From assembly GCA_003153035.1 (NCBI GenBank), contig PMBT01000165.1, positions 633 to 39,040 on the forward strand: DNA of 38,408 nt. The letters run 5' to 3'. Both the position numbers and the translations under genes were made by a program. This DNA is from Opitutia bacterium (GTDB taxonomy: Bacteria; Verrucomicrobiota; Verrucomicrobiia; Opitutales; Opitutaceae). Shown here piece after piece: positions 1 through 6,652 of the stretch (the stretch's first letter is position 1; each line of letters opens with the position of its first letter). Below the pieces are notes generated by a model that was not told the origin of the DNA, ran no database searches, and saw only the letters and a list, made by a program, of their open reading frames with translations.

Positions 1-101
1 GGACGAAAATTATCGTGGGAAATTTGATTTGCCACGCCTCGGAGCGAAGCCTTTCGTTGCTCCTCTTCACGTGATTTTGAACTCTCTCATCCTCCCAAGC
101 C

Positions 102-1358
102 ATGGCTGAACTCGTAGGTAACTGTCTGGTCGCCCAGTCGGGCGGTCCCACCGCTGTGATCAACGCCAGTGTGGCCGGTGTCGTCGCCGAAGCCCTCAAC
201 CATAATTGCATCGAGGAGGTCTATGGCGGCCTCAACGGCGTGCTCGGCATCATCAACGAGGAGTTTATCGACCTCGCCGCCGAGTCGCAGCAGCAGATCC
301 GCGCCCTGCGCTGCACGCCGGGCGCCGCGCTCGGAACCTGCCGATACAAGCTCAAGAAGCAGCAGGACTTCGACCGCGTCCTCGAGGTGTTCAAGACGCA
401 CAACATCCGCTACTTCTTCTACTGCGGCGGCAATGATTCCCAGGACACCGCGGACAAGATTTCCAAACTCGCCCAGGCGCAGGGCTACGAACTGCGTGTC
501 ATCGGCATTCCGAAGACCGTGGACAACGACCTGGCGGTCACCGACCACTGCCCGGGCTACGGGAGCGTGGTCAAATACATCTGCACAACCGTGCGCGAGC
601 TGGCCTGCGACAACGAGGCCATGGGCCAGAACGATCTCGTCTCGATCCTCGAGGTCATGGGCCGCAACGCCGGCTGGATCGCCGCGGGTTCCGCGCTGGC
701 CAAGCGCCGCGACCACCCGCACGACCCGCCGCACCTGATTTATCTCCCGGAGACGCCGTTCAGCAGCGAAAAATTCGTCGAAGACGTGCGCCGCGTGCTC
801 AAGCGGGAAAAGTACTGCCTGGTCGTCGTGGGCGAGGGCCTCGTCGACAAGGACGGGAACTACGTCGCCACCGACAGCGCCAGCACCGACTCGTTCGGTC
901 ACGCGCAACTGGGCGGGGCGGGCGAATACCTGAAGGGACTGGTCGAGCAACAGATCGGGGTGAAGGCGCGCACTGCCAAACTGGGCATCGCCCAGCGGGC
1001 CGCGGCCCACTGCTCGTCCAAGACCGATAGCGATGAAGCCTTCCTGGCCGGCCAGGCCGCGGTCAAGGCCGCGATTGCGGGCGAGACCGACAAGATGGTG
1101 GTGCTCGTGCGCGGCGACACTGAGCATTACACCTGTGAGACTGGACTTGCGCTGCTCAGCGAAATCGCGAATGGCGTGAAGAAGCTCCCGGGCGAGTGGA
1201 TCAATGAGGACGGGGTGAGCATGAACTTCCAGTTCTTCCGGTATGCCCTACCGCTCATTCAGGGTGAGGTCCCGGTACCGTACGACAACGGGCTGCCCGT
1301 CTTCGCCCGCCTCGAAAAGCACCGGATCGAGAAGACCTTGCCGCCGTACGAAGTCTGA
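102..1358 (+). CDS. pfp: Pyrophosphate-type 6-phosphofructokinase
   Basis: This 418-residue enzyme phosphorylates fructose 6-phosphate to fructose 1,6-bisphosphate in cytoplasmic glycolysis, and is probably reversible with PPi as phosphoryl donor. The nucleotide/PPi loop reads GGNDS (residues 109-113) and the catalytic loop reads PKTVDND (137-143). MGRNAGW (186-192) is the family fructose-6-phosphate-binding motif. Asp112 replaces the Gly of ATP-type enzymes and Lys138 replaces Gly in PGTIDND; these two changes are the classic PPi signature. Asn111 stands where many members have Asp. The length fits the longer PPi-PFK clades rather than the 320-residue ATP enzyme. The ATG at 102 directly precedes the conserved GNCLVAQSGGPTAVIN segment. 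The gene is monocistronic and followed by a strong terminator. The donor specificity is inferred from motifs only. Confidence 0.93.
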   Translation: MAELVGNCLVAQSGGPTAVINASVAGVVAEALNHNCIEEVYGGLNGVLGIINEEFIDLAAESQQQIRALRCTPGAALGTCRYKLKKQQDFDRVLEVFKTHNIRYFFYCGGNDSQDTADKISKLAQAQGYELRVIGIPKTVDNDLAVTDHCPGYGSVVKYICTTVRELACDNEAMGQNDLVSILEVMGRNAGWIAAGSALAKRRDHPHDPPHLIYLPETPFSSEKFVEDVRRVLKREKYCLVVVGEGLVDKDGNYVATDSASTDSFGHAQLGGAGEYLKGLVEQQIGVKARTAKLGIAQRAAAHCSSKTDSDEAFLAGQAAVKAAIAGETDKMVVLVRGDTEHYTCETGLALLSEIANGVKKLPGEWINEDGVSMNFQFFRYALPLIQGEVPVPYDNGLPVFARLEKHRIEKTLPPYEV

Positions 1359-1407
1359 GGAGTCAATTATCGCACCCGGGCTCAGGAGAGTCCGGATTAT
1401 TTCCCAG

Positions 1408-1433
1408 GGCCGGCCGTTCAGGCCGGCCTTTTT
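1408..1433 (+). terminator. Rho-independent terminator of the phosphofructokinase gene
   Basis: A perfect 8-bp stem GGCCGGCC (1408-1415) pairs with GGCCGGCC (1421-1428) across a GTTCA loop and is followed by five T residues. It lies 50 bases after the phosphofructokinase stop codon. Confidence 0.85.
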
Positions 1434-1475
1434 GTGGGATGAATGATTTCGTGCCGCCGAAGTTTATTTCATTTT

Positions 1476-1553
1476 GTAGGAGCCTGCTTGCAGGCGATTT
1501 TTCGGCCATGGCGACGGGACTGCACCCGGAATCGCCTGCAAGCAGGCTCCTAC
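1476..1553. repeat. REP/REPIN-like inverted repeat
   Basis: Two perfect 23-base arms (1476-1498 and 1531-1553) are inverted around a 32-base spacer. Each arm begins GTAGGAGC and itself contains the small palindrome CCTGCTTGCAGG. The arrangement of two imperfect-palindrome REPs in inverted orientation matches a REP doublet (REPIN). The GTAGGAGC...GCTTGC...GCGA layout strongly resembles REP families I recall from Pseudomonas. No transposase of the RAYT type lies in this window. Confidence 0.75.
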
Positions 1554-1829
1554 ACCGATTCCCTGATGCCATGCGTATTCGCGGGCGGGGCGCGGTTCGC
1601 GTATGAATCTGGCCCGAAAACCTGGGTGATCAAAAAAACCATGTCCGCTCCAGCCCGAATGTGGCCCCCGGGGTGCCAGCCAGCCGGTCAGGTCAGATCT
1701 TCGCAAACCACTGGTGCGGAGCGGCCGAGCGCTAAATCCACCTATCTTGTGAAAAAATCCAGTCTTGTGTCGGACTGGTTAATGTTGTTCTTGCCTTATA
1801 GTATGCCGCAGTCAACGGACCCTGAGACA

Positions 1830-2870
1830 ATGCACCGCATCCCGATCGGGGATACAGGGAAGGTGTCCGCTTTCGCATCGGCCGGGCCGGCTGGGGCTGC
1901 GTTGGGGGCGGAGGACGCCTCGGGCCCGGAGAATTTCTCGGTCCGCGAGGTCTTGAGCGAGCTGGTCGACGCGCTCGACCAAGGCCGCGGCCTGGTCACA
2001 ATCGAAGGGTGGCAGGGACCGTCGGTTGTCGTCGCAGGCGATCGTCGCGGCTTCAAGGCGGTGGCCCGCGAATGTCTCGATCATGCGCTCAGGCACCGCC
2101 GGGCGCAATCAGTGGCTGTCCTGGTCGCAACCGATGCGGTCTCCTGGGGACAATACCGGGTGCGCATGGACGTGTCCTACGTGGGTTCCCGGTTCTCCCC
2201 CGTCGCGGGCGAATGGTGGTTTGCCCCGCCGCGATTCTGGCGGAGGATGCTCGGGCGGATCACGCTGGTCCCGGAGAGCCGGCTATGGGTGTGCCGCGGT
2301 TTGGTCCGGAAGCTCGGCGGGTCGGTCGGCGTATCGGGGAAGGGAAGACGCGCGACGCTGACGATCGAGGTTCCGTTCGGCGCAGCCGGCATCGGGCCGG
2401 CGCCCGGGCTGACCCCCGTTCGCCGCCCGGGCCGGCGGATCCTGCTCGTCGAGGATGAGCATTATAACCGGCTCGTCATCGGCGGTCTGCTGCGCAAATT
2501 GAACTGCGAGGTTGATTGGGCGGCAGATGGCGCCAACGCGCTGACCATGGCCTGCCGCCACGATTACGACGCGATGCTCATTGACTGGTGCCTGCCCGAC
2601 ACGGATGGCGGCACCCTGGCCAGGCGTCTGGGGGCAACCGCCCGGCAATCGGGGGTGCCGATGTTTGCGATCACCGGGCATGTGGCGCCCGGGCGGCTGG
2701 ATGAATGCCGCGCGGCGGGCATGGCTGCCGTGGTGTTCAAACCGATTTCCGAGGAGAAGCTTTTCCAGGTGCTGGGCGACTGGCTGGTGCTGGAAAAACG
2801 GGAGCTGCCCCGGCCGGCGATGGGGGTGAAGCCGCCGCCCCCTCACCTGGCGAGATCATACAGCGCGTAG
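1830..2870 (+). CDS. Response regulator with degenerate histidine-kinase ATPase domain
   Basis: The protein has 346 residues from the ATG at 1830; an in-frame ATG at 1803 is possible, and longer versions run through a repeat. Residues ~70-190 align in order with a HATPase_c fold: an N-box-like ECLDHALRH (81-89, Asp84 where Asn is expected) and a C-terminal GLVRKLGGSVGVSG strand-helix segment. The glycine-rich ATP-lid motifs are missing. Residues ~204-335 are an intact receiver domain: acidic pocket around Asp209, phospho-acceptor Asp252, Thr282 and Lys304. No HisKA dimerisation/phosphotransfer domain is present. It therefore looks like the C-terminal half of a hybrid kinase whose ATPase part no longer binds ATP, retained as a receiver module. 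Its kinase partner is not in the window. The 3' end overlaps the convergent metW by 28 bases. Confidence 0.75.
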   Translation: MHRIPIGDTGKVSAFASAGPAGAALGAEDASGPENFSVREVLSELVDALDQGRGLVTIEGWQGPSVVVAGDRRGFKAVARECLDHALRHRRAQSVAVLVATDAVSWGQYRVRMDVSYVGSRFSPVAGEWWFAPPRFWRRMLGRITLVPESRLWVCRGLVRKLGGSVGVSGKGRRATLTIEVPFGAAGIGPAPGLTPVRRPGRRILLVEDEHYNRLVIGGLLRKLNCEVDWAADGANALTMACRHDYDAMLIDWCLPDTDGGTLARRLGATARQSGVPMFAITGHVAPGRLDECRAAGMAAVVFKPISEEKLFQVLGDWLVLEKRELPRPAMGVKPPPPHLARSYSA

Positions 2871-3448
2871 CCGGAAAAGAGATTCGGCCGGAAGGTGCAG
2901 GGCGTGTGCCAGTCGCCGCGCAGCAGCGCGCGGCGCGAAATCCCGATGCCCTTGGCGGCGCAAAACCGCTCGAAATCGTCGATGGTCACGGGGTTGGCCG
3001 GACGGCTTTCGAACCATTCAGTGGTGTAGACGGGATTCCGCGGCTTGCGGCCGCGGAAGAGGGCGTCGGCGCGGTTCTTCCAGAAACCATGGTTGACGAA
3101 GCCCACGGTAAGCGCGCGGCCGACCCGCAGCGCCTCGAGGATGACGGCGGCTGGGTCGGCCAGTTCCTGCACGGTGCGCGAGCAGATGACCCGGTCGAAG
3201 AACCGGTCGGGGAACGCGCGCATGAAGGCCTCCATGTCGCCCTGGTAGGCGGTGACGCCGCGGCGCACGCACCCGAGGATTTTCTGAAAGTCGAGGTCCA
3301 CGCCCAGGCCGCGCGCCTGCTTGGTCTGCTGCAGATAGTCGAGCAGCACGCCGCGGCCGCAGCCCAGGTCGAGCACGCGGCTGGCCGGCTCGACCCAGTC
3401 ACCGATGATCTGCATGTCAACCGTCCGCTTTTCGACGAGCTTGCTCAT
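2843..3448 (-). CDS. metW: MetW-like methionine biosynthesis methyltransferase-fold protein
   Basis: A class I SAM-dependent methyltransferase fold of 201 residues. The SAM-binding motif VLDLGCGRG sits about 22 residues from the start, followed by LGVDLD and the acidic segment YQGDMEAF; FDRVICSRTVQEL and the C-terminal WHTPCTFRPNLFSGYALY are characteristic of MetW. MetW is the usual partner of MetX and is required for full homoserine acyltransferase activity in several bacteria. I chose the ATG at 3448 because the family starts just before the SAM motif; the frame is open upstream only through a foreign fragment. Its ATG overlaps the stop of that fragment (ATGA). metX lies on the same strand 1.7 kb upstream, so the pair appears to have been split by insertion. 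Confidence 0.88.
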   Translation of the reverse strand: MSKLVEKRTVDMQIIGDWVEPASRVLDLGCGRGVLLDYLQQTKQARGLGVDLDFQKILGCVRRGVTAYQGDMEAFMRAFPDRFFDRVICSRTVQELADPAAVILEALRVGRALTVGFVNHGFWKNRADALFRGRKPRNPVYTTEWFESRPANPVTIDDFERFCAAKGIGISRRALLRGDWHTPCTFRPNLFSGYALYDLAR

Positions 3449-3651
3449 TTCAAGGGCATTAACACGGAGGCCGCAAAGCGCGAGGAGGCAAGCCACAATG
3501 CTGTCATAGTTTGATGCAGCCAATACATGTCGGCCAGCGCTGTGCCGGCCGGCCGGCGCAGTCGCCGCCAGATCGGTGGCTTCGTGTCGAGCAGCGTCAC
3601 CTTAACGGTGAAAACCGCATACGGTCCAGAACCGGGGAGCTTCTTTTTCAA
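3445..3651 (-). pseudogene. Truncated pRiA4b ORF-3-like (IS1096 passenger-type) gene
   Basis: The first ~50 residues of this frame (TTG at 3651) contain VTLLDTKPPIWRRLRRPAGT followed by LADMYWLHQTM. This closely follows the conserved N-terminus of the plasmid pRiA4b ORF-3 family (lKVtLld-KPPIWRR-l-vPa...L-dLH--iQ-aMgW). Family members are normally about 170 residues or more. Here similarity stops right after the first tryptophan block, and the rest reads through the metW leader to a stop overlapping the metW ATG. I call it a relic rather than a working gene. The family assignment is from memory of the motif. Confidence 0.6.
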
Positions 3652-3655
3652 GGTT

Positions 3656-4048
3656 TCAAACCGGGTTCAGACTTGAAGCGAGGCGAACAAGAGGGTGATA
3701 GATCGCGGAGGCATCCACAGCGTTGTGGACGAAAACCCATGTATCCCAAAACTCTCCGTGGTGCGCCAGCGCGCCCTCAAAGTCGGCCACAATCTTCGCC
3801 TTGGCCTTCTCCAGCGTCAGTTCGGACGGCGCGTAGCATTGGTAGAGCGCTCGGGTGGATACACGATAGCCATCGCATTTCCGGTCACCGACATTGCCCC
3901 ACGGACGAGTGGGGTGAAAATCGTCGGGATAGGTCTTGCTCATCAATCGGGAGAACAAGACCTGAAACGCATCGCCTGTCTCCTCATGGAACTTTAGGCG
4001 GAGATGCAGCTCGTAGTGATACTCAGCGAAAGCGTCGAAGACCGACAT
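3656..4048 (-). pseudogene. Truncated N-terminus of an ABC-three-component-like defence protein
   Basis: The frame encodes 130 residues from the ATG at 4048. Residues 24-110 carry GDAFQVLFSRLMSKTYPDDF, then GNVGDRKCDGY (52-61), then LYQCYAP (68-74) and a terminal WVFVHNA block (104-110). This pattern matches my recollection of the N-terminal domain of proteins annotated as ABC-three-component (ABC-3C) system components. The arrangement Asp55/Asp59 ... Gln70-x-Tyr72 is reminiscent of a restriction-endonuclease-like core, which is inference. Similarity ends at VHNAVD and the last ~18 residues look random before the stop. Family members are much longer and come with an ABC ATPase that is absent here. 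It sits between two other broken pieces, so it is probably a remnant. Confidence 0.5.
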
Positions 4049-4102
4049 GACGGGAAGGGGCGTTTCTAAATCCAAGTCGAGCCGTTACTTGGGAGGGATG
4101 GC

Positions 4103-4213
4103 TTAAGACTGAGTCTTGGCGGCACCGGAGGCAACATCACGCAGAAGGTTGTAGGGCACCTCCTGGTGGTGATTCACGACGGCGTCCTTGCCGATCCAGG
4201 TGAGCGTGGGCAC
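4103..4213 (-). pseudogene. N-terminal fragment of a site-specific DNA methyltransferase
   Basis: A 36-codon frame starting at GTG 4213 reads VPTLTWIGKDAVVNHHQEVP followed by YNLLRDV. This is very like the start of type III Mod-type DNA methyltransferases (MPTL-WIGK-aVv-HH-eVP--LL). It stops after 36 codons; the enzymes run to several hundred residues and none of the catalytic motifs is present. It begins 30 bases after the HTH gene stop, on the same strand and in the same frame, as if the antitoxin pair once preceded a modification gene. Assignment is from the motif alone. Confidence 0.5.
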
Positions 4214-4243
4214 GCCTGACTCTCCGCTGGAACGCGAGAACGG

Positions 4244-4696
4244 TCACGCCAAAACTCTAGCCCTCCGGTGCAGCGGGCGATTCCTTCTTCGCCTTCGATC
4301 GCACTCGCCGCTTGGGCAGCGGCTACGGAGGTAAGCAAGCTTCAGTTCGCCATCTCGAAGCGCGCAAAGGACCAAATTGACGAGCTGCGAAGGCCGGCCA
4401 TGGCCGTTTTCCCATCGCGTGTAGCTCTTCTCGCCGCAGCGGAGCAGTTCGGAGATCTCCCGCTGGCTGAGGCCGAGGCGAATGCGCAGAATCTTGATTT
4501 CATCCTGGGTCATGAGCCCCATGTGGCGGGCTCGAATTGTTTCGATGAGTTCGTTGCCTTCGTCGGTGATCAGTTCCTCACCGGTATCCGGATCGATCTC
4601 CACGGGGACCTTGATCGGGATCTGGCAAAGCACGCCGTCGCCCTCGTCGTTCGGAATATTGACGAGGAAATCAACGACTCGATGGGGAGTTTTCAT
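4244..4696 (-). CDS. MqsA-family HTH antitoxin-like regulator
   Basis: A 150-residue protein. The N-terminal part has an acidic region with VEIDPDTGEELITDEG (32-47). Residues 66-115 form a Cro/C1-type helix-turn-helix with the signature LGLSQREISELLRCGEKSYT then RWENGHGRPSQ, typical of MqsA/YgiT-type antitoxins. No N-terminal CxxC zinc motif is seen. It starts 7 bases after the stop of the upstream gene, the usual toxin-first order of MqsRA/HigBA-type pairs. The C-terminus (from about residue 124) becomes an arginine-rich stretch; a neighbouring frame reads more naturally (AAAQAASAIEGEEGIARCTG), so a recent frameshift near 4320 is possible. It probably binds the palindrome at 5083-5098 and represses the pair. 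Confidence 0.75.
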   Translation of the reverse strand: MKTPHRVVDFLVNIPNDEGDGVLCQIPIKVPVEIDPDTGEELITDEGNELIETIRARHMGLMTQDEIKILRIRLGLSQREISELLRCGEKSYTRWENGHGRPSQLVNLVLCALRDGELKLAYLRSRCPSGECDRRRRRNRPLHRRARVLA

Positions 4697-4703
4697 GGTG
4701 GCG

Positions 4704-5048
4704 TCACGTGTTCCGGTCGGATGGGTTCGGTTTGTGAGCAGAAAGGATCTTCACAATGAGGCGACTGTTTTTCAGACAAACCTTCCCGTAAAATGGAACC
4801 GATTGGTAGGTGAAGAGAAAAGCCCACGTTTCACCGGGCTCATTCGGGTAGTCATGACGTTTTCCAGTAATCCCAGGCTGCGACAAAGCCACCAGCATGG
4901 CTTGACATGCATCGGCACGGTGAGCCCCGAAGGATTCGGCCTCCCATCGCTGCTGGGCACTGCTTGTCCAAGTGATTGAGTTCCTGTGCATTGCCTGGAG
5001 AATCTGGCAGACTGCAGAACGCCAATCTTCGGGTATTTGATCGCGCAT
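4704..5048 (-). CDS. Putative toxin partner of the MqsA-like antitoxin
   Basis: A small protein of 114 residues from the ATG at 5048; the frame is open upstream to a TTG at 5108, but that extension covers the operator palindrome. The C-terminal half carries FLFTYQSVPFYGKVCLKNS and ILSAHKP (77-107). I recognise this only loosely as resembling small proteins encoded beside MqsA-type HTH genes. There is no signal peptide or membrane segment. Toxin function is inferred from size, immediate position upstream of the antitoxin and the shared promoter palindrome. Base composition is visibly less GC-rich than metX, consistent with acquisition. It has no clear Shine-Dalgarno sequence. Confidence 0.5.
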   Translation of the reverse strand: MRDQIPEDWRSAVCQILQAMHRNSITWTSSAQQRWEAESFGAHRADACQAMLVALSQPGITGKRHDYPNEPGETWAFLFTYQSVPFYGKVCLKNSRLIVKILSAHKPNPSDRNT

Positions 5049-5082
5049 TTCAGGAATGAGTCGAAAGCCATAACACCCCGAG

Positions 5083-5098
5083 GGTATCAATTGATACC
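5083..5098. promoter_or_regulatory. Operator-like palindrome of the toxin-antitoxin pair
   Basis: A perfect 16-bp palindrome GGTATCAATTGATACC lies 35 bases upstream of the toxin ATG on the minus strand. A TTGACC hexamer sits just upstream on the transcribed strand. Autoregulated antitoxins bind such palindromes; binding here is inferred. Confidence 0.6.
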
Positions 5099-5162
5099 AT
5101 AGGGTCAAATCGAATTATTCTAGAAAATTCAGAAAGCAGAGCCGCCCGCTGCGACACAAGCC

Positions 5163-6395
5163 TTATCGTGTCAGGAATCCGCGGACGAGAGAGTAGAGCT
5201 CCTCGGACTCGAGCAGGAACGAGTCGTGGCCGAGATTGGTGGACAGTTCGGCGTAGCTGGCGCGTTTGCCGGCCCGCAGTAGCGCGAGCACGATCTCGCG
5301 ATTCTGGGCGGACGGGAACAGCCAGTCGCTCGTGAAGGCGACGCTGAGGGTCGCGGCCTCGACGCCGGCAAAGGCCTGCTCGAGCGAGCCATGGGCGGCG
5401 GTCAGGTCAAAGTGGTCGAGCGCGCGAGTAATGTAGAGGTAGGAGTTGGCATCGAACCGGTTGATGAAGCTCTCGGCTTGATGCCGGAGGTAGCTCTCCA
5501 CCTCAAACTGGACGTCAAAGGTATAGGCAGCGGACGTACCTGACGCAGGTGTGGTGGAGCCGGCATCGGCGGCGCTTGGTTTCCGCGACGAGGGCGTCGC
5601 GGCTCCAGGGGGCGTCGCGACTCCGGCGGTTTTGCGCCGGCCGAACTTCAGATCCATGCTTTCGTCGGACAGGTAGGTGATGTGCGCCATCATGCGCGCG
5701 ATCGCGAGACCGACGCGCGGACCGCCGCCCTTTGGATAGTCGCCATGGTGCCACTCAGGGTCCTGCATGATGGCCTGGCGGCCGACCTCGTTGAAGGCGA
5801 TCGCCTGGGCGCTTTCGCGCGCTGTCGTCGCCAGCGGGATCATGCGCCGCACGAAGGTCGGGTATTCAATTCCCCACTGCAGCACCTGCATCCCGCCCAT
5901 CGAGCCGCCCACGACGGCGTAGAGCGAGGACACGCCGAGATGGTCGCAGAGCAGCTTGTGGGCGCGCACCATGTCGCGGATGGTCACAAACGGAAACGCG
6001 AGACCGAATGGCCGCCCGGTGTGTGGGTTGGGCGACGACGGGCCGCTGGAGCCCTGGCAGCCGCCGAGGACGTTGGCGCAAACGACGAAGAAATGGTTTG
6101 TGTCAACGGCCTTGCCGGGGCCGATGAAGTTATTCCACCAGCCGGGCTTGGGGTCGGTCAGCGCATGGATGCCGGCGCAATGGTGGTCACCGCTGAGCGC
6201 ATGGCAGATCAGGACGGCGTTGTCGTGCGCGGCGTTGAGGTGGCCGTAGGTTTCGTAGCGCAGCGTGAAGCCGGGCAAGGTCTGGCCGCTCTCAAAGCGG
6301 AACGGCTGCGGGCAGACAAAATCATGCGGCTCGACGAGGCCGACCTCGCCGGGTTCGGGGGGCGCACTAGGAAGATCCTCCTCCGCGTCGTTCAT
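5163..6395 (-). CDS. metX: Homoserine O-acyltransferase
   Basis: An alpha/beta-hydrolase-fold enzyme that acylates homoserine, the first committed step of methionine synthesis. From the ATG at 6395 it has 410 residues. The nucleophile Ser165 lies in GGSMGG; the other triad members are Asp357 (TSDWLFP) and His390 (NLGHDSF). LICHALSGDHH and GWWNNFIGPGK are family hallmarks. An in-frame GTG seven codons upstream lies inside a dispersed repeat, so I preferred the ATG. Odd feature: about 37 residues of Ala/Thr/Ser/Pro-rich sequence (255-291, bases 5523-5633) interrupt the region between KFGRR and FDVQFEVESYL, where homologues have a short link. The partner metW lies downstream beyond the insertion scar. 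Confidence 0.95.
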   Translation of the reverse strand: MNDAEEDLPSAPPEPGEVGLVEPHDFVCPQPFRFESGQTLPGFTLRYETYGHLNAAHDNAVLICHALSGDHHCAGIHALTDPKPGWWNNFIGPGKAVDTNHFFVVCANVLGGCQGSSGPSSPNPHTGRPFGLAFPFVTIRDMVRAHKLLCDHLGVSSLYAVVGGSMGGMQVLQWGIEYPTFVRRMIPLATTARESAQAIAFNEVGRQAIMQDPEWHHGDYPKGGGPRVGLAIARMMAHITYLSDESMDLKFGRRKTAGVATPPGAATPSSRKPSAADAGSTTPASGTSAAYTFDVQFEVESYLRHQAESFINRFDANSYLYITRALDHFDLTAAHGSLEQAFAGVEAATLSVAFTSDWLFPSAQNREIVLALLRAGKRASYAELSTNLGHDSFLLESEELYSLVRGFLTR

Positions 6396-6410
6396 GAAAT
6401 GAGCAGTGTT

Positions 6411-6440
6411 AACCACAGATCACCGCAGATGAACACAGAT
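6411..6440. repeat. Tandem ACAGAT-type decamer repeat
   Basis: Three adjacent 10-mers, AACCACAGAT, CACCGCAGAT and GAACACAGAT, form a short intergenic repeat upstream of metX. Similar ACACAGAT tandem units are common between genes in Verrucomicrobiota and Planctomycetota, in my recollection. A weak relative (GCGCAGATGAAC) occurs near 22453. Confidence 0.6.
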
Positions 6441-6521
6441 TTTTGCGTCATGGCGGGAAGTTCTGGCCCGGCCGGAGTTCTCGAGATTTTCCGCAACGCC
6501 CTGAATCCATACACCTGGCGC

Positions 6522-6588
6522 GGAGGGCGAGGCTCCCGCCGAGCCGAAATCACGATCCAAAGGCGGCTCGGCAGGAGCCTCGCCCTCC
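6522..6588. repeat. Long near-perfect inverted repeat between yebC and metX
   Basis: Arms of 25 bases (6522-6546 and 6564-6588) are complementary except for one position and are separated by a 17-base loop. The left arm starts GGAGGGCGAGGCTCC and ends GCCGAGCCG. It sits in the gap between yebC and metX, both on the minus strand, and could form a strong RNA hairpin after yebC. No T-run follows, so termination is uncertain. The arms look like a dispersed palindromic repeat family. Confidence 0.8.
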
Positions 6589-6652
6589 AGGGGCTTACGA
6601 CGCAGAGGAATCTGTGGTGCGCCGCATGCTCCCGCGACCAATTCCCGTGAAA

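Larger units (their letters stand above)
1359..1829. other. Intergenic region with REP-like repeat and probable promoter
   Basis: This 470-base gap holds the terminator at 1408-1433 and the inverted repeat at 1476-1553. A reading frame open from 1443 continues into the downstream regulator, but its first part runs through the repeat and has no recognisable protein, so I treat it as non-coding. A TATAGT hexamer at 1797-1802 is a possible -10 element for the gene starting at 1830. No convincing -35 element is seen at the right spacing. Confidence 0.5.

Noticed and set aside
87-1127. A 346-codon minus-strand frame over the phosphofructokinase gene
   Set aside because: Shadow of an unambiguous enzyme gene, low-complexity translation.
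6396-6652. SAM riboswitch before metX
   Set aside because: The leader consists of the decamer repeat and a long palindrome; I do not see the SAM-I or SAM-II conserved core.
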